From contig NZ_JBCNLP010000001.1 in the NCBI RefSeq assembly GCF_039595395.1, forward strand, positions 1,488,001-1,552,000: a DNA stretch of 64,000 nucleotides, written 5' to 3'. This document shows positions 50,018 through 58,885 of the stretch, one piece after another. How positions within the stretch are numbered: position 1 is the first letter of the stretch; the number at the start of each line of letters is the position of its first letter. The notes beneath the pieces were generated by a model that did not search any database, was not told where the DNA came from, and saw nothing but the letters and a program-made list of their open reading frames with translations. The position numbers and the translations under genes are program-made. Origin of the DNA: Novosphingobium sp. GTDB taxonomy: Bacteria; Pseudomonadota; Alphaproteobacteria; Sphingomonadales; Sphingomonadaceae.

Positions 50018-53000
50018 TTATTTGCCCGCTCCTTCCAGCACCACCGGACCGATCAGGCCCGAGGGGCGCAAAGGCGCATCGGCGCGATAGGTGGGCAGGG
50101 CGGTGAAGGTCACCTTCTGGGCCCCCGGTTTTTGCATATCCGGTTGGGCATCGCCGATCAGGCGGTTGATCCACAGATTGGCCACCTTGATCTCGACGCG
50201 GTTGGTCCCGGCATGCACGGCATCCGACACGTCCACGCGGTAAGGCGCATGCCATGCCGTGCCCACGACCTTGCCGTTGACGGTGACCTGCGCCACTTCA
50301 TTGACCTGCCCCAGATCGATCCACAGCTTCTGCCCGGCGCGCCAGGTCTTGGGCACGGCGATATCCTTGGTGTAGGTCGCCAGGCCCGAGAAATAGCGGA
50401 TGCCGGGGTTGGCATTTTCGTTCAGCGGCTGGAGGCTGGGCAGGGTCGTGCTGGCCGGCGCCCCGCGTCCGCTCTGGAAGGCGACCTGCCATGCGCCATC
50501 GACGGTGGCGATGGGGGTGGGGACGAGTTTCTTGAGCATCATCGCATCGGCCGGGGCAGGCTGGCGGAAGACGACATGCACCGCGTCCTCCGGCTCCATC
50601 GCCATCTGCACCACGGTTTCGCCGTTCACGATGCGATAGCTGACGCGCTCGAAGGTACCGGTTTCAGCATGCCACAGTTCGGGCAGCTTGCCAGTGACGC
50701 GGAAATGCGCCTCGAAACGCTCGGGCCGGGTCTTGCGGTTGACGAGGAAATAGTCATCGCCTTCCGCCCAGCGCCGATGGATAAACGGCACCTCGGCATC
50801 CGCCGCGCCATCGACCATCCGGAAGTCAGAGGCCAGCCCCAGCGTTTCCAGCGCGCTTTCAATTTTGTCCGAAGCGATCACGCGGCCCTTGCCCACGCGA
50901 GCATCGCCACTGCCCGGCCACAGTTTCGCGACCAGCGCGCGATATTCGCCCGCATTGTCGCCAAGGCCGGGGTCTGCCAGCGGGGGCAGACCCACCACAT
51001 TGGCACCGCCCTCGACCAGAGCGGCCAGCTTGCGCAAGGTGGGCAGGGTCATATGTCGGCTCGATCCGCCCAGATAGAGCGCCTGATAACGCGCGCCGCC
51101 CGGCGTCACCACCTCGGCGCCATCGTTGCTCAAGGCGCCGGTCAGAGCGGCATTGTTCACGAAATCATAGGCGTGGGTGCGGGGGGCATCGGACACCGGC
51201 TTGTCGCCATAGAGGCCCGTCAGCGGCGCTTCCTCGCCATAGACATAGCCGACATCGGCGATGTTGCGGCCCTGCTGCAGCATCAGCGCATTGCGCGCCA
51301 GATAATCGACCCAGGCCTTGGCCAGCGGCGCCCATGCCTCATGCCGGTTGAAGAACTGGCCGAAGATCATCAGTGACAGGCCGGGCACCTTGTCGTCCAC
51401 CGGCTGATGCACGCTGGTGTGCACCACCGGGCGGTTGACGCCGGTGACGAACTCCAGATCGATCACATGCTTGAGGGTGCGCGGCGAATCCCCCCAATAA
51501 TTCAATGCCGAAGTCATGCTCTCGGCCGCCACGAGGTTCTGCCCATAGATATGCGCCACCGAGGCCGCGCCCTTGATATCGGCGATGTAGGAGGGATTGG
51601 GCCCCGCCTTCTGCCCGAAGGTCCACATCGCCGACATCGGGATATCGGTGTGGCTGCGCATCGCCATATCGTCACCCAGCGAGGGGCGATGATCCTCCAG
51701 CGCCTCGCCATAGAGCGTCAGTCCGCGCTCATGCGCCACCTTGGCCACCGTGCCGTAATGCTGCGAGGCCATCAGATCACCCAGCGTGCGGCGCCAGTCG
51801 AAGAGGAACCTGTCGGCATCGGCGCGGCTGCCCACCAGCACGCCCGCCAGCGTAGGCAGCCAAGGCGTGGGATCGTAACCGCGCAAGGATTTGAACTGCT
51901 CGATCAGCCTTGGCGTCCAGTTGGCGGCACCGACCTCGATGGAATCGGTCAACAGCGCGCGCACGCCCTTCTTGCCGATCATGCCGGGCCCGGCGGCATC
52001 GTCATACATCGCCAGATAATGGTCGAGATAGCGGCGCACCGCATCGCCGTCGAACTTGTCGACCTCAAGCCCGGTCGCTTCGGCGGGGGCGGGGTGGTTG
52101 GTGGTGCCCAGCAGCGAATAGCCCAGACGGATGACGCGCCAGTTGCCCTTCGGAGGCGTCCAGTCCAGCGAGCCATCGGGGCGCAGCTTGTCCGTCAGAT
52201 TGATGACCTGCGCGGGCGCGGGGCCCTTGGCGCCATCCTCGGGCGCGGCCAGCTTGAAATAGTCGAGCGCCAGATTGAAACCGGCCTTGGTCTCGAACTT
52301 GTCGACCATCGCCTCGCCGGAGAGGCGGAAGCTGTTGACCTGCCACGGCTTGCTGGGATCGGCCTCCATCTTGCCGAAGAGATCGGGGATCACCGTGCCC
52401 GCGCCGGGCTCACCCATATTGCTGGCGGTGGGCGGCAGCGGATGCAGCACCACGCGGAACCAGCGCGCCGTGACGGGCGCGAAGCTGACGGTGGAAAGCG
52501 TGTCGGAGGCCGGAATATCGGCCACGCGCTGCCAGTTGGTGCCATCGCTGCTGGATTCCAGCACCGGGGCCACGCTGGGGCCACGGAACATCACCTTGGC
52601 GCCGGGCAGGAAGAGGCTGGCGCTGCGGATGGTCTGCGGCTGGTCATAGCTGTAGATCAGCGCGCCGGGCGCCTCCGCCGAGCCGCGCGGCACGGCGCCG
52701 CCGCTCATCAGATCCTCGTCGAGGAAGGGGGCGGCATCCACCGCCGCGCCGCCGGTGACAGAGGCCTTGGGCATCGCATCGGCCGGGGCCTGATCGGGCA
52801 CCGCCAGCACGGCGATATCGCCATAGAGATGCGGGCCTTCCCCGGCCTTCTTTCCGGTGGTGACCACATCGTCCAGCCCCATGGGCTTGGCCAGCGACTG
52901 GAACGGCCCGGTGATCGAGGGCGGCGCGGCGATCTTGCCGGTGAAGGGCTTGCCTCCCGCGATGCGCGTCTCGCTCCACACCAGCTTTTTCAGGCCATCC

Positions 53001-53443
53001 TCGGGCTTGACCCATGGCCCGCCCGTCTCCGACCAGCCCGGCGAGGAGGCGATGCCCAGCTCCAGCCCCAGCCTGTCCGCCTCGCTGGCGGCGAAGCGGA
53101 AGGCGTCCTTCCATTCGGGCGTCATATAGGCGAGGCGCTTTTGCACGATGGTCGGCGTCATCAGATTGACGTCGAAGGTCTGCGCGCCGCCGATGCCCAC
53201 CGACTTCATCCAGGCCAGATCCTTGGCGATGCCGTCCTTGGTGATGTTGCCGTTCATCCAGTGCCACCACACGCGCGGGCGGGCCGATTGCGGTGGATCG
53301 CGGAACTGCTGCTCAAGGCTGGAGGGGGAGGCGGGCGCCGCGGACGTATCGGTCGCGGTCTGGGCGAGGGCGGGCAGTGCGGTGAGGGCGCTGGCGCCGC
53401 ACAGGGCCCAGCGCAGCAGGCGAGCCGAAGAGCGGAGGGACAT
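50018..53443 (-). CDS. GH106 alpha-L-rhamnosidase, exported
   Basis: 1141 residues with signal peptide RLLRWALCGASALTALPALAQ and a GGGAGACC ribosome site. The N-terminal catalytic region shows the GH106 opening RPRVWWHWMNGNITKDGIAKDLAWMKSVGIGGAQTFDVN and FAASEADRLGLELGIASSPGWSETGGPWV. Later come LLTDSIEVGAANWTPRLIEQF and YGEALEDHRPSLGDDMAM, and a C-terminal beta-sandwich with LWIDLGQVNEVAQVTVNGKVVGTAWHAPY. Length equals that of characterised sphingomonad GH106 enzymes, which release rhamnose from flavonoid glycosides such as rutin and naringin as well as from rhamnogalacturonan. Cotranscription with a LysR gene and the adjacent aromatic operon favour the phenolic-glycoside role, as inference. 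Confidence 0.93.
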   Translation of the reverse strand: MSLRSSARLLRWALCGASALTALPALAQTATDTSAAPASPSSLEQQFRDPPQSARPRVWWHWMNGNITKDGIAKDLAWMKSVGIGGAQTFDVNLMTPTIVQKRLAYMTPEWKDAFRFAASEADRLGLELGIASSPGWSETGGPWVKPEDGLKKLVWSETRIAGGKPFTGKIAAPPSITGPFQSLAKPMGLDDVVTTGKKAGEGPHLYGDIAVLAVPDQAPADAMPKASVTGGAAVDAAPFLDEDLMSGGAVPRGSAEAPGALIYSYDQPQTIRSASLFLPGAKVMFRGPSVAPVLESSSDGTNWQRVADIPASDTLSTVSFAPVTARWFRVVLHPLPPTASNMGEPGAGTVIPDLFGKMEADPSKPWQVNSFRLSGEAMVDKFETKAGFNLALDYFKLAAPEDGAKGPAPAQVINLTDKLRPDGSLDWTPPKGNWRVIRLGYSLLGTTNHPAPAEATGLEVDKFDGDAVRRYLDHYLAMYDDAAGPGMIGKKGVRALLTDSIEVGAANWTPRLIEQFKSLRGYDPTPWLPTLAGVLVGSRADADRFLFDWRRTLGDLMASQHYGTVAKVAHERGLTLYGEALEDHRPSLGDDMAMRSHTDIPMSAMWTFGQKAGPNPSYIADIKGAASVAHIYGQNLVAAESMTSALNYWGDSPRTLKHVIDLEFVTGVNRPVVHTSVHQPVDDKVPGLSLMIFGQFFNRHEAWAPLAKAWVDYLARNALMLQQGRNIADVGYVYGEEAPLTGLYGDKPVSDAPRTHAYDFVNNAALTGALSNDGAEVVTPGGARYQALYLGGSSRHMTLPTLRKLAALVEGGANVVGLPPLADPGLGDNAGEYRALVAKLWPGSGDARVGKGRVIASDKIESALETLGLASDFRMVDGAADAEVPFIHRRWAEGDDYFLVNRKTRPERFEAHFRVTGKLPELWHAETGTFERVSYRIVNGETVVQMAMEPEDAVHVVFRQPAPADAMMLKKLVPTPIATVDGAWQVAFQSGRGAPASTTLPSLQPLNENANPGIRYFSGLATYTKDIAVPKTWRAGQKLWIDLGQVNEVAQVTVNGKVVGTAWHAPYRVDVSDAVHAGTNRVEIKVANLWINRLIGDAQPDMQKPGAQKVTFTALPTYRADAPLRPSGLIGPVVLEGAGK

Positions 53444-53559
53444 GGATCAGGGTCTCCCGGAAAGCGATTGTGAAGCGGTCATACATGGGTTGATGCCGCA
53501 ATAGGCATCTGTTTTTCAGATAATATTCTATCGTCTCAGCATATGGGGTGTCGAGGCGG

Positions 53560-54024
53560 TCAGCCGCGCAGGGCGGCCCTCAGGGCAGGCGGGGTGACAA
53601 GGCCCGCCAGCGCCGCGCCATAGGCCAGCTTGCCCAGCAGCGCGGGCCACCAGGGCAGGCTCTCCTGCCCCAGCACCAGCAGGATGGTGCTGCTGAAAAG
53701 ACCGCCCAGAACGGCCGCCAGCATCGCCATGACCACAGCCCTGAGCCAGATGTTGCGCGGCAGAATGGGGCCCGAGAGCAGGGCGACCTGCGCGGGGGCG
53801 GCAATGCTGCCGCTGCGCAGGCGCTTGATGGTGATGGCGCCGGGCACCAGCGTGCTCATCACGGCGATGGCGATGCTTTGCGGCAGGGCGTCAAAGGCAT
53901 AGGCGCCGATGCCCCACACCGGCACCGCCGAGGCATGGCCGAAGACCAGCAGGAAAAATGCCAGCGAAAAGCCGCTGTTGATCACCATGCTGATGATGGT
54001 TTCGCGAAGGATATAGGCTTGCAT
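53560..54024 (-). CDS. DUF2798-type four-helix membrane protein
   Basis: 154 residues, start at 54024. It holds four hydrophobic stretches in two similar halves (ISMVINSGFSLAFFLLVFG, SIAIAVMSTLVPGAI, VVMAMLAAVLGGLFSSTILLVLG, LLGKLAYGAALAGLVTPPAL), with basic loop KRLRSG, as in DUF2798 proteins. Function of the family is unknown to me. Its promoter region contains the 23-base palindrome at 54119-54141, the longer form of the probable LysR operator found before the aromatic-type operon. It is upstream of GH106 on the same strand but separated by about 115 bases. Confidence 0.7.
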   Translation of the reverse strand: MQAYILRETIISMVINSGFSLAFFLLVFGHASAVPVWGIGAYAFDALPQSIAIAVMSTLVPGAITIKRLRSGSIAAPAQVALLSGPILPRNIWLRAVVMAMLAAVLGGLFSSTILLVLGQESLPWWPALLGKLAYGAALAGLVTPPALRAALRG

Positions 54025-54118
54025 GCTTGCCTCTCGACCGATGCCGCTTGGCTTGTCGCGCGGCTTGGCGGGCAGGATAGGCAGGGGGGCGGGGCGGTCA
54101 AATCGCCATATTTGGGCT

Positions 54119-54141
54119 ATCCATAGGGGTGGCCTATGGAT
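54119..54141. promoter_or_regulatory. 23-base palindrome ATCCATAGG-N5-CCTATGGAT
   Basis: Nine-base perfect arms with centre ggtgg, 95-117 bases upstream of the DUF2798 gene start. The core CATAGG-N5-CCTATG is the same as at 49098-49114, with the same five-base spacing. Confidence 0.7.
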
Positions 54142-54236
54142 GGATGTAATGTTGCTAAATGGAGTGAGGGGGCAGCACAACGCCCCGACCGCAGGGCGAT
54201 CGGGGCGTCGATGATGATGTCAGCCCGAAGTGGGGA

Positions 54237-54599
54237 TCAGCGCGCGCAATAGTCGTAATTACCGGCCTGGCAGGCGGCCACGGCATGGCGCCAGCTTGCC
54301 AGTTCGCGCTCATATTGTGCGCGGCTGCGGGCGTAGCTGGCATTGGCGCCGCCGTCATCGTCATAGCCGCCGCGCGATCCGGCACCATAGGCCCGCGTGT
54401 CGGCCCAGCCCTGGGCGTAGCGGGCGTCGCGCTCGCGCACCCTTGCGGCCTCGCGCAGATTGAGCTGGCGGATCGCCTCCCGGTCCCGCGCGCGGGCGGC
54501 CGAGCTGCGCATCGCCGGATCGTTGGGGTCATCGGCCAGAGCCACGCCGGGCAGCGCCACCGTGGCCAGAACCATGCCCAGCAGAAAAGCCTTTTTCAC
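54237..54599 (-). CDS. hypothetical secreted protein
   Basis: 120 residues from a GTG at 54599, chosen because it opens an ideal signal peptide (KKAFLLGMVLATVALPGVALA) and GGGGG precedes it. The mature part is charged and Arg/Ala/Tyr rich (RARDREAIRQLNLREAARVRERDARYAQG; SYARSRAQYERELASWRHAVAACQAGNYDYCAR) and ends with two cysteines. I recognise no domain; the pattern resembles small periplasmic proteins common in sphingomonads. An inverted repeat (ACGCCCCGA / TCGGGGCGT, 54180-54208) lies downstream without a T run. Confidence 0.6.
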   Translation of the reverse strand: MKKAFLLGMVLATVALPGVALADDPNDPAMRSSAARARDREAIRQLNLREAARVRERDARYAQGWADTRAYGAGSRGGYDDDGGANASYARSRAQYERELASWRHAVAACQAGNYDYCAR

Positions 54600-54779
54600 G
54601 TTAAGAAACCCCCATGCAGATCTGAGGGCCGATTATCAAGGCATCGGGGCAATGTGCAAATCGATTGCGATCAGCCGTCGCGGCTCGTCTTGTTGTTCGG
54701 GCATTCCGTCGCCGGGGAGGGAACCTTTGTGGTTTGTGTGCGGCTGGACGTGGGTTCGGGAAAGGGGAAGAAGGTTAAT

Positions 54780-54948
54780 GCGAGGGTTATCACCCTCGCG
54801 CTCCCTTTACTGTCTACGTTGTGCTCAGGGTTCAGCCGAAGCGCTAGATTTGCTGCGCCGCAGGCTGCAACATAAATGGAGCTGCCTGCGGCGCCACTGC
54901 CGCATCGTCGGGAGATGGAATGGGAGCGCGAGGGGGTAACCCCCTCGC
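54780..54948. repeat. MITE/REPIN-like element, copy 1
   Basis: Bounded by palindromes GCGAGGGTTATCACCCTCGC (54780-54799) and GCGAGGGGGTAACCCCCTCGC (54928-54948), whose outer flanks are inverted (GCTCCC and GGGAGC). Between them are TGTCTACGTTG, AGCGCTA, an inner inverted pair GCGCCGCAGGC / GCCTGCGGCGCC, and ACTGCCGC. The same order occurs in copy 2 at 57366-57593. It has no coding capacity and fills the 485-base gap before kdgD. Confidence 0.82.
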
Positions 54949-55084
54949 ATCTTCCTTCTTATACCTCTCATTCATCCCGGCGATGCTGAACTGACATGAC
55001 TTGAAACCGGAACGGACTTGGACCGGGGCGAACCGGACGACTAGCTACAGGATCAGGATTACATCACAGGAATGGGAAGAAGCG

Positions 55085-56017
55085 ATGACTTCGGCAGGTA
55101 AAGTGGGCCTGGAGGAATTGGCCGCAAAAATCGGTTCGGGGCTGTTGTCTTTCCCCGTCACGCATTTCGATTCCGAACTGCAGTTTCAGGAAGCGCCCTA
55201 TCGCGATCATTGCGCCTATATGCTTGAGCATGAGGTTGTGGCGCTGTTCGCGGCGGGCGGCACGGGCGAGATCTTTGCCCTGAGCCCTCAGGAGATCCTC
55301 GATGTCACCCGCGCGGCGGCCGAGGAAACCGCTGGCCGCGTGCCGGTGATCGCCGGTTGCGGCTATGGTTCGGCCATCGCTCTGGAGATCGCGCGCGGGG
55401 CAGAGAAGGCCGGCGCCGATGGCCTGCTGCTGCTGCCGCCCTATCTGGTGGGCGGCAAGCAGGAAGGCCTGGCCGCGCATATCGAGTCCGTCTGCAAGGC
55501 GACCAATCTGGGTGTGATCGTCTACAACCGTGGCACCGCCACGGTGAACGAGGATACGCTGGCCGGTCTTTGCGATCGCAATCCCAACCTCATCGGCTAC
55601 AAGGATGGCGTCGGTGACGTGGAATTGATGATGCGGATCTACAACAAGCTGGGTGATCGCCTGACCTATGTCGGCGGCCTGCCCACGGCAGAGACCTTTG
55701 CTCTGCCTTATCTGGAAATGGGCGTGACGACCTATTCCTCGGCGATCTACAACTTCATGCCGGAATGGGCGGTGAAGTTCTACAAGGCGGTGCGCGCCCG
55801 CGATCACGCGCTGGTGCATGACATGCTGCGCAATTTCGTGCTGCCCTACATCGCCCTGCGCGACAAGGGCCGTGGCTATGCCGTCTCCATCGTGAAGGCG
55901 GGTATGGATGTGGTGGGTCGCCCCGCCGGTCCGCTGCGTCCGCCGCTGACCGGGCTGCTGCCCGAGGAAATGGATCAGTTGGCCGAACTGGTCAGCAAGG
56001 CGCGGGCTTCGGTCTGA
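55085..56017 (+). CDS. kdgD: 5-dehydro-4-deoxyglucarate dehydratase
   Basis: 310 residues; ATG at 55085 with GGGAAGAAG upstream. A DapA-type class I aldolase fold: FPVTHFDSELQFQEAPYRDHCAYML at the start, GGTGEIFALSPQE, YNRGTATVNEDTL with the Tyr of the triad, and the Schiff-base lysine in LIGYKDGVGDVELM (about residue 176). These are the features of KdgD, which converts 5-keto-4-deoxyglucarate to 2-oxoglutarate semialdehyde with loss of water and CO2. It overlaps gudD by one base (TGATG), a typical glucarate/galactarate operon. The product needs a 2-oxoglutarate semialdehyde dehydrogenase, not evident next door. Confidence 0.95.
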   Translation: MTSAGKVGLEELAAKIGSGLLSFPVTHFDSELQFQEAPYRDHCAYMLEHEVVALFAAGGTGEIFALSPQEILDVTRAAAEETAGRVPVIAGCGYGSAIALEIARGAEKAGADGLLLLPPYLVGGKQEGLAAHIESVCKATNLGVIVYNRGTATVNEDTLAGLCDRNPNLIGYKDGVGDVELMMRIYNKLGDRLTYVGGLPTAETFALPYLEMGVTTYSSAIYNFMPEWAVKFYKAVRARDHALVHDMLRNFVLPYIALRDKGRGYAVSIVKAGMDVVGRPAGPLRPPLTGLLPEEMDQLAELVSKARASV

Positions 56018-57345
56018 TGGGTACTGCGCCCGTTATTGCTGCCATGCGTGTCGTGCCCGTGGCGGGGCAGGATTCGATGTTGCTCAACCTGTCGGGGGCT
56101 CACGGGCCTTTCTTCACGCGCAACATCGTGATCCTGACCGACAGCGACGGGCGCACCGGCCTTGGCGAAGTCCCCGGCGGCGAGGCGATCCGCCAGACGC
56201 TGGAAGACGCGCGCCCGCTGGTGGTGGGCAGGCCGCTGGGCACCCATGCCAGCGTGGTGGCGCAGGTGGGCAAAACCTTCGCCAGCCGTGATGCGGGCGG
56301 GCGCGGCCTTCAGACCTTCGATCTGCGCACGACGATCCACGCCCAGACCGCCATCGAGGCGGCGATGCTCGACCTGCTGGGTCAGCATGTGGGCGTGGCG
56401 GTGGCCGATCTGCTGGGCACTGGACGCCATCGTGATCGCGTCGAGATGCTGGGCTATCTGTTCTACGTTGCGGACCCCAAGAAGACCGATCTGGCCTATC
56501 GCGACGAAAGCGGCAGCGCCGATGCGTGGGACCGCCTGCGCAACCGCGAGGCCGTGACGCCCGAGGGCGTGGTGGCTTTGGCCAAGGCGGCTCAGGCGCG
56601 CTATGGCTTCCGGGATTTCAAGCTGAAGGGCGGCGCTCTGCCCGGCGATGAGGAAGTGCTGGCGGTGCGGGCCCTGAAAGAGGCCTTCCCTGAGGCACGC
56701 ATCACGCTGGACCCCAATGGCGCATGGTCTCTGGCCGAGGCTGTGCGGCTGATGAAGCCGCTGGGCGATGTGCTGGCCTATGCCGAAGACCCCTGCGGCG
56801 CGGAGAACGGCTTCTCCGGCCGCGAGGTGATGGCCGAGTTCCGCCGCGCCACCGGCCTGCCCACCGCGACCAACATGATCGCCACGGACTGGCGGCAAAT
56901 GGCGCATTCGCTGTCTCTGCAATCGGTGGACATCCCGCTGGCCGATCCGCATTTCTGGACGATGGAAGGCGCGGTGCGCGTCGCCCATATCTGCGATGCC
57001 TTCGGCCTGACCTGGGGCAGCCACTCGAACAATCACTTCGACATTTCGCTGGCGATGTTCACCCATTGCGCGGCGGCCGCGCCCAGCAAGGTGACCGCCA
57101 TCGATACGCACTGGATCTGGCAGGATGGCGCGGCCCTGACGCAGGAGCCGCCGAAGATCGTCGATGGTCATGTCGATCTGTCTGCGAAGCCGGGCCTCGG
57201 TCTGGTGCTGGATGAAGATCGATTGGAAGCAGCGCATGAGCTGTATCAGCGCCATGGCCTCGGCGCGCGCGACGATGCGGCGGCGATGCAATATCTGATT
57301 CCGGGCTGGACCTTCGATAACAAGAAGCCGGCTTTGGTGCGTTGA
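56017..57345 (+). CDS. gudD: glucarate dehydratase
   Basis: 442 residues of the enolase superfamily. The GlucD set is clear: GPFFTRNIVILTDSDGRTGLGEVPGG, the KxK catalytic lysines in FKLKGG (about residue 205), Asp in ITLDPNGAWS, Glu in YAEDPCGAENGFSGREVMAEF, TNMIATDWRQM, and the catalytic His region WGSHSNNHFDISLAMFTH. It dehydrates D-glucarate or L-idarate to 5-keto-4-deoxyglucarate, the substrate of KdgD encoded immediately upstream. The start is the ATG overlapping the kdgD stop. A MITE-like repeat and a terminator follow. Confidence 0.95.
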   Translation: MGTAPVIAAMRVVPVAGQDSMLLNLSGAHGPFFTRNIVILTDSDGRTGLGEVPGGEAIRQTLEDARPLVVGRPLGTHASVVAQVGKTFASRDAGGRGLQTFDLRTTIHAQTAIEAAMLDLLGQHVGVAVADLLGTGRHRDRVEMLGYLFYVADPKKTDLAYRDESGSADAWDRLRNREAVTPEGVVALAKAAQARYGFRDFKLKGGALPGDEEVLAVRALKEAFPEARITLDPNGAWSLAEAVRLMKPLGDVLAYAEDPCGAENGFSGREVMAEFRRATGLPTATNMIATDWRQMAHSLSLQSVDIPLADPHFWTMEGAVRVAHICDAFGLTWGSHSNNHFDISLAMFTHCAAAAPSKVTAIDTHWIWQDGAALTQEPPKIVDGHVDLSAKPGLGLVLDEDRLEAAHELYQRHGLGARDDAAAMQYLIPGWTFDNKKPALVR

Positions 57346-57365
57346 AGGTTTTAGGAAGGGAAAGT

Positions 57366-57593
57366 GCGAGGGTGTTACACCCTCGCGCTCCCATTAATGT
57401 CTACGTTGCGTACAGGGTTCGGCCAAAGCGCTAAGGTTGCGGCGCCGCAGGCAGTATTCCCCGCGCAGTGCTGGCGGATTGAGAGCCTGCGGCGCCTTAG
57501 GTGGCGCAGGTGGAGAGGCGGGGCGCAACGAACGGGCGCCACTGCCGCTTCGTCGGAAGACGTCATGGGAGCGCGAGGGGGTAACCCCCTCGC
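57366..57593. repeat. MITE/REPIN-like element, copy 2
   Basis: Ends GCGAGGGTGTTACACCCTCGC (57366-57386) and GCGAGGGGGTAACCCCCTCGC (57573-57593). Subterminal GCTCCCAT...GTCT on the left matches the complement of AGACGTCATGGGAGC on the right, so the termini form ~35-base inverted repeats. The inside shares TGTCTACGTTG, AGGGTTC, AAGCGCTA, GGCGCCGCAGGC / GCCTGCGGCGCC and ACTGCCGC with copy 1 but is about 60 bases longer. Non-coding. Confidence 0.82.
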
Positions 57594-57631
57594 ACCTTCC
57601 CTTCTTCTAACAAGTTCCAAACCCTGCCTTC

Positions 57632-57668
57632 GGGCTGGAAGCCTTCCCGGCCTCCAGCCCGTCTTTTT
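57632..57668 (+). terminator. terminator downstream of gudD
   Basis: GGGCTGGA / TCCAGCCC eight-base stem, 13-base loop, then GTC and five T residues. It abuts the stop of the converging mannonate dehydratase-like gene. Confidence 0.75.
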
Positions 57669-58791
57669 ACGCGTGCTGCGCGGCCTGCATCAACCCGCGA
57701 ATATGACCATAGGCAAAGGCGAAGCTTTGCAGCGCGGCCTCGGGGTGGCCGGGGACTTCGGGGACGTGATCGGGCATCAGCATGCCGTCGTAGCCCACTT
57801 CGGCATAGGTCATCAGCGCCTTGTAGAGATCGACATCGCCCTCGTCGGGGAAGGCCTCGCGGAAGTGGCCGCGATGGCCCACGATGTTGCGGAAGTGGAC
57901 GTTGAAGATCTTCTTGCGGGTGCCGAAATAGCGGATCACGTCGAAGATCTGCTCGGCGGGGCGTTCCAGATCCTCGCTGACGGTGCCCTGGCAGAAGTTG
58001 AGGCCGTGATAGGCGCTTTCGCGGATCGAGATGAAATGCTTGAGGCCTTCCACCGTGCCCAGCACGCGGTTGATGCTCTGGTAGCCTTGGGGTCCCACGC
58101 CGGGGTCTTGCGGGTGGCAGGCGATGCGCACCTTGTACTCATTGGCGACGGGCACGACGTGGTCGAGGAACCAGGTGATCCGCTCCCAGAACTGCTCGGC
58201 ATTGACGGGGCCGGCGCGGGTGAGGGGCGGCTGGGGCTTGGCGCTGGCCTCGTCCCAGGCGGAAAACATGGCGTCGCCCCGCCCCTGCTCGTGGTGGTTA
58301 CGCAGCACGCCCAGCAGGCTCATGTTGTATTTGATGCAGGGCACGCCCGCTGCGGCGCAGGCGCGGATCTGGTTCTGGAAGGCTTCCACCTCGCGCTCGC
58401 GCTCGGGGCTGCTGGCCAGCATGATGCCGCCATGGGCCTCCTTGTCGATATGGCTGGATGGCAGCAGCAGCGGGTGGAAGATGGCCAGGGTCAGCCTGTG
58501 CTTTTCGGCCATCTCGCGTACCGCTTTCACCTCATCGGCGGTGGAATAGAGGCGGCCTTGCGAGCGTTCCCCTTCCGCCGCGATATGGGTGACGCCATAG
58601 CGGGCGAGAAAGGCGAAGTGCTCGTCGGTGGAAGGGCTGCTCTGGCAGCCCAGCTTCATCAGCAGTTTGGGGCGGGCGCCGGGGGGGGCATGCTTTACAG
58701 CGGTGGCCGCATAAGCGGGCAGGCCCGCGCCCACGGCGCTGCCGGCGGCTGCTCCCGCGCCGATGCCGGCCAGAAAGTCGCGTCGATCCAT
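57667..58791 (-). CDS. Tat-exported mannonate dehydratase-like protein (UxuA family)
   Basis: 374 residues. The N-terminus MDRRDFLAGIGAGAAAGSAVGAGLPAYA is a Tat signal. The TIM barrel shows VRIACHPQDPGVGPQGYQSINRVLGTVEGLKHFI, NFCQGTVSEDL, IFNVHFRNIVGHRGHFREAFPDEGDVD and YDGMLMPDHVPEVPGH. These correspond to the metal-binding His, Cys and Asp/His segments of UxuA, which dehydrates D-mannonate to 2-keto-3-deoxygluconate. The classical enzyme is cytoplasmic, so export is unusual and may mean a different sugar-acid substrate or a periplasmic isomerase. It is a single gene between gudD and a LysR gene, and is best described as family-level. Confidence 0.75.
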   Translation of the reverse strand: MDRRDFLAGIGAGAAAGSAVGAGLPAYAATAVKHAPPGARPKLLMKLGCQSSPSTDEHFAFLARYGVTHIAAEGERSQGRLYSTADEVKAVREMAEKHRLTLAIFHPLLLPSSHIDKEAHGGIMLASSPEREREVEAFQNQIRACAAAGVPCIKYNMSLLGVLRNHHEQGRGDAMFSAWDEASAKPQPPLTRAGPVNAEQFWERITWFLDHVVPVANEYKVRIACHPQDPGVGPQGYQSINRVLGTVEGLKHFISIRESAYHGLNFCQGTVSEDLERPAEQIFDVIRYFGTRKKIFNVHFRNIVGHRGHFREAFPDEGDVDLYKALMTYAEVGYDGMLMPDHVPEVPGHPEAALQSFAFAYGHIRGLMQAAQHA

Positions 58792-58885
58792 CAGTCCTCT
58801 CCTGTTTTGATGGGAGGACTTTAGGTCGACGCGGCGCGCGCCAACAATCGCGACTGGGCATGAAGCGATGCGGCTGCGCTATCGA

